Source: Cordylochernes scorpioides (lineage: Eukaryota > Arthropoda > Arachnida > Pseudoscorpiones > Chernetidae). From it: DNA of 64,000 bases. Both the position numbers and the translations under genes were made by a program. Of the stretch, positions 56,390 through 64,000 are shown in pieces (position 1 is the stretch's first letter; each line of letters starts with the position of its first letter). The notes beneath the pieces are model-generated. The model was not told where the DNA came from and did not search any database. It saw only the letters and a list, made by a program, of their open reading frames with translations. The stretch spans positions 76,357,148-76,421,147 of the forward strand of contig CP092877.1 in assembly GCA_030710605.1 (NCBI GenBank), read 5' to 3'.

Positions 56390-58200
56390 ATATATATTTT
56401 AAAGTCATATTATTTCTCTCTTTTTCTTAGAATACTATCATTTAAGATAGAAATCCTCAAACTAACCGAAATCTGCTTCTTAAGCACAAAATTACAATTC
56501 ATAGGTAAATACTAAAATAAGAAAAAAGATACATCAATGAAAATTCACTCTTTATACCTTAGCTGAAAAAGGTTTTTCTAATGTTGATTAATTAATAACT
56601 GAAACAAAACCCAATGCAAATTTACTCTGCTCAAAGTACATAGTTGAATTTCCTTTAAATAAATAGTGAAATTGCACCATATAAACCCTTAATATAGCTT
56701 TTACCCTATAATAAATCCACAATAAAAATCTAATTAAAGATCATCATTCCTTGAAATCCTATTCACAATAAATAGCACTAGTTTTACAACAAAGGTTTAA
56801 TAAAAGCCTACCTATTTAAAATAGTACCTAAATTTTCCTTCCGAATCTTCCACCTCCCACAAAAAAAAACAGTCGTTTGTACCTTGACATGATTAGAGCC
56901 TTTGCTAATTGTTCATCAAATATAGAATACAATGGAGAAATTGATTAAACGGAAAACCTGCTTCTTCAATAAGAGGGGGATACCAACTTCCCTTTATTAA
57001 AATAAAGATATTTAGAACAGGAACCCCTTAAATAACTCCAGTGTTTACATCTCCACCTACTAATTACTATATACAAATATCCACAATTGCAATATAGCCC
57101 GAAAACTTAAATAATTCGGCATTATAACCATCTTTAGAAGTTCATACCCTCCATAGTCTCACTTTTGAGAAACCTAATCACCCAAAGCATCCACCAGAAA
57201 CAAGAAAAGATTTTTTACCAAATTCCCTGTCTTAACTGAAAAATATAGTGTCTACATCAATTAAACCTAAAGCGACCCCTTTGATAAAATTAAGAAATCT
57301 CAGATAAATATTTCCAAACAGAATCCAAACTACACAATAGTTATCTACATCAATAACGTTCCATACACTCTAGACTTTAAAACACCATAATCCTCCATAG
57401 AAACGCCGAACCCTAAAGACTCATCCATGAAGCAATGAAAGAATCCTGATGTGATCAATAAAAGTACATATCTAATACAACCTAACATAATTCAACCATA
57501 ATAAATTTCCCTCCTATATAAAAACATATCATATATTTATATAATATAATATGAAGTAATAGAAGAAGATAAACATGTACCAGAATAGGCACCTCTCTCT
57601 TTAAATGAACATCAGAACGATGGCTCTCTGCATCACTCTAGCATAAAGGTTGGAGTTTTGTCTGAAATTGCCTAAACTGGTGTTGTGTATTTTCCTTTAA
57701 CATCACTAGTAAAGGTTTTTACTAGAGTAATGCATATTGAAATCGTTCAGATGCACAATTTAAAAGAGAGGTGACTCCTTTGGTACATTATAAGAATCCT
57801 TACGCATCTTTATTTTATAATATATAGAATATAAGTTTTTAAAATAGGATGGTAACGTATTCTGGTGATAGATACGTATTTTGTTTAATACTTTAGGAAT
57901 ATTTCTAGTTTTTATTGCTTAATGAATGAATCTTTGAATTTTGCATTATCTATGGAGGGTTATGGTACTTTATTGACTTTATAAATCAATAAATTATATC
58001 TATACTATTAATTCAATCAACTTTATTGAATAATTTCTGTTGTTGATATTAATGATTCGTTGGTTTCTAAGAATGTAATGATTTTATTGGGAAATTAAAT
58101 ATCCTTTTTTTTCTCAAGGTAGAAATGATGATTTGTGTGTGAGTGAGAAAGAGAGAATATTGAATATTTTATATAAGACATATATGACAATATTGGAAGG
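56390..58200. other. AT-rich spacer between E and F units
   Basis: Aligns with 45690-46740 up to about 57520; beyond that it is unique. No gene is seen. Confidence 0.5.
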
Positions 58201-58229
58201 AAATTAGGTTTTATATGAACCTTCAATGT

Positions 58230-58730
58230 TGATTGTGTCTCGTTATGAAATGTAGGTCGGTTCGCGTTCCGGCGGCTGCCTTATCTGATGTAGCGGTGCT
58301 TTGGGCCGGTATATAGGAGGGTGGGGGAATTGTGGAAGCCACTCGAGCTCTGGACACCATGGGATGTCAGGTGGGTATCTCTGTGGGTCGGTATATAGGA
58401 GGGTAGAAGTTTTGTGGGAGTCACTCGTGCTCTAGACAACATGGGATGTCAGGTGAGTACCTCTGTGGGTGTATCGGTTCTGTGGATTGGTATATAAGAG
58501 GGTGGGAGAGTTGTGGGAGTCACTCGAGCTCTGACAACCATGGGATGTCAGGTGGGTACCTCTTTGGGTGTATTGGTTCTGAGGATCGGTATATAGGAGA
58601 GTAGGGGTGTTTTGGGAGTCACTCAGGCATTGGACACCATGGAATGTCAGGTGGGTACTTCTGTTGTCGAGTTCATGGGATGTCATTCTGGTAACTCTGT
58701 GGGTGCATCGGTTCTGTAGGCCATTGTACA
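58230..58730 (+). promoter_or_regulatory. Gene F promoter: four-unit core-promoter/exon-1 array
   Basis: The proximal block GGCTGCCTTATCTGATGTAG precedes TATA at 58310, 58392, 58491 (TATATAAG) and 58590. The first interval is 82 bp through a deletion of the spacer; the others are 99. First exons: 58359 (M-G-C-Q), 58441 (M-G-C-Q with consensus donor GTGAGT), about 58540 and 58639 (ATGGAATGTCAG, M-E-C-Q). A decayed remnant follows to about 58730. Confidence 0.68.
58639..58650 (+). CDS. Gene F exon 1, most proximal copy (M-E-C-Q)
   Basis: ATGGAATGTCAG/GTGGGT. The copy at 58441-58452 has the better donor. Either joins in phase 0 to 60642. Confidence 0.45.
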
Positions 58731-58739
58731 TAAAGCTAG

Positions 58740-59985
58740 AAAATTTATTAATGTCTTTTTACCTCTAAACAATATGGAATTCCAGTTATGAAGTCGTTTT
58801 AGGCATAGGAAATTTTAAATATAATTCGACAAATTGTATAAATCTATTCCAATTCTGGTATCCATGTGTGTTACAAAGGTGTTTTTAGTTCGAAGCATAT
58901 GCTCATGTGTATGCGTCATTTACAAGGAATAAAATAAGGCTTCAAAAACCAAACAATGATAGTTTTATATAAATAGAGATAAAATTATTTCATAAAAATT
59001 TTAAAATTGTTTTTATATGTAAAAATTGATAATATAATTATTATTTAAATTATAAAAACCCTCTTTTCAACTATCAGTTTTCTATTTTATCTTTAATGAA
59101 AGGCAAAATGGTTCTGAATCATAATAAAAGAATGAGAGAGAAAATCGGGCCTTTTCTGATTTACTACCTTATCAAGAATTTCACTTTCATATTTTATGAT
59201 AGCTTTCAAAACGTTATATTGAAGATTTTCGAGATAGTAAGAGCTACAATTTATGGTTTGAAATTTCTTCACTGGTAAAAAGGTGTTTAAAGAATCAATT
59301 ACATATATATAGGCGAAATTTGATTCATTATCTAACAATTCAATTTTAGCTTTCTTTAATTATGGTTTTCTGGTAAAAGAAAGCCATTATATTGATCCCA
59401 TTTGATGAATTCAATATAAATTAGGTGTTTCATGATGCATCTTGTCTCAAATCGAATTTACTATCCAATAAATGTAGAGTTACCTGAGAATTATTATAAT
59501 AAAAACAATTGGTTGTTTAGAAAAGTGTATACCTTTTTTTTCGAATATCTTAAAATAAAAATATACTTTTATTTTAACCAACTATTAAATTTTCTTTTTT
59601 TCACTATTTTTAATTGTTATATATTATATTATCTGATATATATATATATAAATAGGTGCATAAAATACTTGATTTATTTCGCAATATTATTTGACGAGTT
59701 TTTTATTTTAAAAATAGGAAATATACGAGTATTTTCCTATAATGTATTTTTCTCTAATTTGTAAGAGAAAAACTAGAATATAAATGCCTAGTTGTAGTAA
59801 AAAGGTGCTTGCTTAAAACAATATATATATATTTTTCATGCAAACCGATATGTGTTTAATCATAAAATTCATTTTCTCTACGGTAATACAGTATATATAT
59901 ATATATATATATATATAGGTATATTCAAACATATATATAAAATATTTTCAATAAATACAAGATATTTTCTGGTTCATATAACCTT
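58740..59985. other. Intron of gene F, AT-rich
   Basis: Parts align with introns of D and E. A (TA)n tract lies at about 59891. No gene is supported. Confidence 0.5.
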
Positions 59986-59989
59986 ATAG

Positions 59990-60598
59990 AAGAATGACCC
60001 GGCTTCGCCCGAGAAATCCCCCGAGGGAAGTATTCCTTATACTGAAAGTACATCAATAATAAATAGTAGAAATGCCATAGAATAGCAATACAGAAGAAAC
60101 ACATAAACTACAGGAAAAAAAGTGTGTAATGGCAAAAAAATTGTTTTATATTAGTGTTTAGGTATTTGATTTAATTATATTTTGCAATCCATTTAGTTGT
60201 TTAAAAATTAATATAGTTTTAATAGACGGCAGCTTTTCCACCAAACCCCCATTAACCTTTGAAATTGCCTGAGTTGAGTGACTGACTGTAAAGAATCCTG
60301 ACTGCGATGCCCATCTTCTCAGTAAGAATAAAAAAAAAAGGTTTATAAAAAAAATAATCCAAAAAACTGGCATGTAAATATTTTTCTGTAAAAAAATAAA
60401 AGAGCACATGGAAATATTAGGCAAACATATGTGTTCGCTAATGATTGCGACTGCATTTTAAACGATTTTTAAAAAGAGATTTAAACAAATAAAGGCCAGA
60501 ACAGAAATTAATAAAAAATATGAAATCCATTATTTACATACATTCACAAAAGCAAACGATGACAGAATTGATGACTCTGATACTTGTTTATTTTAATG
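59990..60598 (-). mobile_element. Insertion in gene F intron with GC hairpin end
   Basis: In D and E, ATAACCTTATAAACCATC runs straight to the acceptor. In F the same sequence is split after ATAACCTTATA by about 605 bp that begins GAAGAATGACCCGGCTTCGC, the hairpin word of the Helitron-like ends at 9500 and 47090. The insertion lies 50 bp from the splice acceptor. Its terminal bases are not CTAG, so the class is tentative. Confidence 0.5.
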
Positions 60599-60641
60599 AT
60601 CCATCTAAAATATAATATTGAAATTGTTTGCTTATTTCCAG

Positions 60642-61427
60642 GTGGGCTTGGCTTGTGGACTTGTCCTTGTGGCTTTTGCCATCACAGGACTGGAAGCAAA
60701 GGCTGTTGAGCTGAACAAGAAGCCGACGGAAACGATAGATGACAAGAAAGACTTGAAGGCTGAGGCTTCTCACCACTATGACTCCAAGCATGGAGGTGGC
60801 GACTATGGCGGCCATGGAGGTGGCTATGGAGGTGGCCATGATGGTGGCTATGGAGGCGGAAAAGGAGGTGGCTATGGAGGCGGACATGGAGGCGATGGAG
60901 GCCATGGGATCGGAGGCTACGGCGGTGGACACGGAGGCTATGGAGGAGGAGGCTACGGCATGAACGACCATTCCCACAAAGAAGACCACAAACATGACCA
61001 TAAGCACGGCCACAAACATGGCCACGACCACAAACACGGACACAACCATGGCCATAACCATGGTCATAGTCACGGTCACAGCGAGAACCACAATCATGGA
61101 CATAATCACGGTCACAAACATGGACATGATCATAAGCACGATAACAAGCATGTTCATCATCACGAGCATCATCACACTCACCACCATCACCACAAACATC
61201 ATCACGGCCACGATCACAAAGAGAATCACAAACACGGACATGATCACAAAGAGAATCACAAGCACGACCACAAGCATGGTCACAAACACGGACATGACCA
61301 CGGACACAAACATGGTCACGAACATGGACATTCCCACAGCCATTCTGGAGGTGGAGGTGGTGGAGGTTATGGAGGTGGTCATGGAGGCTACGGAGGTGGT
61401 GGACATGGAGGTGGCCACCATTACTAA
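60642..61427 (+). CDS. Gene F main exon: secreted Gly/His-rich protein
   Basis: The exon starts after GCTTATTTCCAG at 60641 and codes for 261 residues: signal core VGLACGLVLVAFAITGLEAK, linker AVELNKKPTETIDDKKDLKA, SHHYDSKHGGG, Gly-rich region 1 with an extra GGKGGGYGGGH unit, the His-rich region as in C-E with HNHGHKHGHDHKHD, and a longer Gly tail ending GGHGGGHHY. TAA is at 61425-61427 and AATAAA at 61458-61463. Intact. The polypyrimidine tract before the acceptor is slightly altered (TTTCCAG) next to the intron insertion. Confidence 0.88.
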   Translation: MGLACGLVLVAFAITGLEAKAVELNKKPTETIDDKKDLKAEASHHYDSKHGGGDYGGHGGGYGGGHDGGYGGGKGGGYGGGHGGDGGHGIGGYGGGHGGYGGGGYGMNDHSHKEDHKHDHKHGHKHGHDHKHGHNHGHNHGHSHGHSENHNHGHNHGHKHGHDHKHDNKHVHHHEHHHTHHHHHKHHHGHDHKENHKHGHDHKENHKHDHKHGHKHGHDHGHKHGHEHGHSHSHSGGGGGGGYGGGHGGYGGGGHGGGHHY

Positions 61428-61469
61428 GACTTCTATCACTAACCCTACTGTATATTTAATAAATATGAT

Positions 61470-63255
61470 GAACATATTCACGTTTCAGATTTCTATTTAT
61501 TTATTTCAAATCACACATTCAACATATAAATACTCTACCTCTAGTTTAGAAAATCTATTCATCTATGCTACCTTCCTGTGGTGAATCTGTATAAGACCGG
61601 TGGTCTTAATAAAGCAGTATGTATGTAAATATACATGAGAGGGGGTTAAGTCTTAGTTCATTTCTACTCTAATAATAAATGTTCTAGTGAAACTATCATA
61701 AAATATTCATAAAGAATATTATAATTATCATTTTACATAATATATAAACATACAATATATATTGAATATTTTATATGTATTATAAAAATTTCAATATGTT
61801 ATTAACATATAAATATGTTAAAATTAATGATATTTCTATTCAGTAATTCTGCTGTAGTGCTAAATCTCGAAATCTTGCTGAATCTTCAACAAAATGGAAG
61901 CCCTTTCAATTAGTACTTTTAATATCTATGTATAACCTTTATAACCTATGTACAAACTACATTTGTATAAAGAGTGTTTATGAATAAAATAGTTCTTTTA
62001 TCTATTTTATATAGATATTTTGGATTTATAAAAAGTAAGAAAAACATAAAAAAAATCATCATTGTTCATTTATACAGGGAAAATAGCTCCACCTTATAGC
62101 AACAAGCGCAATTTGGATAGATCATTACACATTCGAGTCAACGCTTTCGATAATATCTGTAAAATATATTGCACAAGAGAAAAAAAACAGTTTCGTTTGT
62201 CGGTAGGTTTATGGTCGTTGTTTTTAATATATATGTTTTTGAAGGCTTGTATAAAGGTTTTGGAGATTATTGTGTGAAATATCTTATTTAGAAATATATT
62301 TATCTTATAATCGGAAAAATCTCAACATGGAGGAGGACTACCAACGTTATAGAGTGGCAAAGGCAGTAAGGACTGAACAGAGACAAAGATGTCTTCCACT
62401 CCATCCTTATATTGAAAAGAGTAATTATATGCTCTTGAGTGAGAAATATGATCTATTGATCACAATTGCTTATTTTACAAATAAAACAAAGTTTCTACCT
62501 CGTCCCTACTTGTAGACTTTCTTAAGTTCTAATGAGACAAGTTATTTCACTCTATTTCATCGCATTAAATACAGTATAATGTTTGTTTCATTTGTAAAAT
62601 GAACATTCATGTTATGTAGTACTGTTTTAAATATATATAGTGGATACACATTTAAAATGTAAGGATGTGGAAAGTCTTCGATGTTTCCCTTTGTTTTTTG
62701 AAGGGGACAGAGGCAATATTGTTCACACTTGGTTATCTCGTGTGTTCACTAAAAGTCACCATGCATAAAATATCTTCCATCTCGATATACATGCTAAAAG
62801 GTACAACTTCATTAAGATCTGTCCATGAGCATAGATGGCTCATTGTTGTATTATAAGTGCGTACAAGACTCGTAATTTGTTTGAGAAAGAGATGCGACCT
62901 GTCTTTTCAACTATCATGTTTTTTTTTACTCCAAATAAACCAATCAATAAAATTCGAAATATATCATATTATTGGTTATTATCCGATAGCCTGTTCTATG
63001 ATCTGAAATAGTATTGAATCTTACTATAATAATGATAATTTTATATATCAATATAGAATAATCATTATCATTATTATTGTCCCTATCTTGTATATTTATA
63101 TTCTAAAAGTGTTCCATTTTTTATCTAAATATTCGCTACACTGGAGATAAATAGTCATCATTTTAGACTGAGTAATTCATAGGTTATAACTTTCCATCAT
63201 TTTCATTGGTATTTGCATAGGAATGAAAAGGAAATAAAGAAATAAATAATATATA
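61470..63255. repeat. Conserved non-coding block downstream of gene F
   Basis: Diverged relative of the blocks after D and E (ATAGATCATTACACATTCGA at about 62115). No frame is preserved among the three copies. Confidence 0.55.
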
Positions 63256-63264
63256 TATAGCTAC

Positions 63265-63500
63265 TGTTGTGTTGTGTCCGTTGTTTTGTCAATAATCCAC
63301 TCTGAGTCGTCGGAGCTCCCTTGGTACCGGTTTTATTTATAACCAGTGCCGGAACATAAGGAGAACACTACACACAGCCAGTCGCGGAGATACTCCCGCT
63401 CGCAGCCAAAACCGAAACCAAACGCCGGGTTCCAGTCTCGGCCGGTTCCCGCCGCCAGGCGCGAAGTGGCGTGAGGATTCTCGCCTGAACCCTCTCAACA
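63265..63500 (-). repeat. Solo LTR with 5-bp target duplication
   Basis: The 236-bp segment begins TGTTGTGTTGTGTCCGTTGT and ends CTCTCAACA. It is flanked by GCTAC at 63260-63264 and 63501-63505. On the minus strand an AATAAA lies in the 3' third, giving the orientation. It is GC-rich against its surroundings and encodes nothing. Confidence 0.88.
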
Positions 63501-63579
63501 GCTACATATAGATATTTTTTTTACAATTGAAAACTCAGTTAGTTGAGAACTGAGGTAGTAGGCAGGTCTTCTATGGACT

Positions 63580-63908
63580 TTGTCTAGATATATTTGCTGC
63601 TTCACATATTGAGGCGATACCTGTTCTTCTTCTGACTCTTTGAGAACAAATCCATCGCATCAGTACCCATGTTCCTGTATGGGTTAGAAAATCTAGCTCG
63701 ATCGAGTTCTTCCAAATATGTTGTTTGGATATACTCAAGCGCTTTCGATGATCTGATTCTACCTTAAGAGTGGAATAGAGCTACTTCAGACAGGTGAAGC
63801 AATACAGTAAATAAAGGCTAACACATGGTGTTCATACCTCCTGGGTGGCATAAAAAACTTTTTTGACGAATTTTTCTTGACGTGGTCTGATGATGCATTG
63901 ATTTCTTG
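63580..63908 (-). pseudogene. Two exon-like blocks of an unrecognised gene (F unit)
   Basis: Minus strand. Block 1 is 63908-63838 with donor GTATGA; its acceptor has decayed to CAT. Block 2 starts at 63758 after GGTAG and reads KQHIWKNSIELDFLTHTGT. It is the most diverged of the three copies and has indels in block 1. Confidence 0.4.
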
Positions 63909-64000
63909 ATGAAGAATAAATACTCTCTATTTTATATATTTTCATTTTAAAAGAATACCACTCAACAGACTTTTTCGAACTTTTCATGCCGTAATCCTCA

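Larger units (their letters stand above)
47117..57520 (+). repeat. E unit of the tandem segmental duplication
   Basis: Counterpart of 37572-46780. Unit-specific insertions include the GC-rich block at 54600-55185 and the TRIM at 55687-56389, both absent at the matching D positions. Confidence 0.8.

Noticed and set aside
60158-60424. Minus-strand ORF in the gene F intron insertion
   Set aside because: No start context, low-complexity N-terminus, no recognised motif.

Overview
The window is AT-rich, intron-bearing animal DNA, most likely from an arthropod. Evidence: short introns with GT..AG borders, AATAAA poly(A) signals, an intron-containing tRNA-Tyr, arthropod-style TATA/TCACT core promoters, and copia, gypsy, Penelope-like, non-LTR and Tc1-type elements. 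I cannot name the species. There is one assembly gap (46876-46975).

The host content is a cluster of six paralogous plus-strand genes, called A to F here, for secreted glycine/histidine-rich proteins. Their main exons lie at 2748-3680, 9983-10855, 22615-23397, 40756-41499, 50234-50983 and 60642-61427. Each main exon lacks its own start codon, apart from chance in-frame ATGs in the acceptor regions of A and D. Each begins right after a splice acceptor with the signal-peptide core, followed by a Gly-rich, a His-rich and a second Gly-rich segment, and ends near an AATAAA. A/B and C-F form two subfamilies.

The most unusual feature lies 0.2-2.2 kb upstream of each main exon: a tandem array with a 99-bp period. 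Every unit carries a TATA box, a TCACT initiator 31 bp downstream, a short leader, an ATG in good context, codons usually reading M-G-C-Q, and a splice donor. The phase joins exactly to the main exon. I read each unit as a complete core promoter plus first coding exon, repeated about 2, 10, 5, 7, 3 and 4 times in A to F. A conserved proximal block with a GATA-type site precedes each array.

The cluster grew by segmental duplication. The A and B 5' flanks are paralogous. D and E sit in about 9.5-kb tandem units (from about 37572 and 47117), and F is a further related unit. Downstream of D, E and F is a conserved minus-strand pair of exon-like blocks from an unrecognised, decaying gene.

Mobile elements fill the rest: a Tc1-like element at the left edge, a TA-flanked MITE (1190-1455), a copia element (12672-17442), a minus-strand LINE (23730-26290), a Penelope-like element with GIY-YIG domain (27063-about 29000), a nearly intact gypsy element (29055-34434), a long palindrome (35481-35685), GC-rich repeats around a tRNA-Tyr (36940-37462), decayed Tc1-like transposases, Helitron-like ends, a TRIM (55687-56389) and a solo LTR (63265-63500). 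Paralogous empty sites inside the cluster show exactly where several of these inserted.
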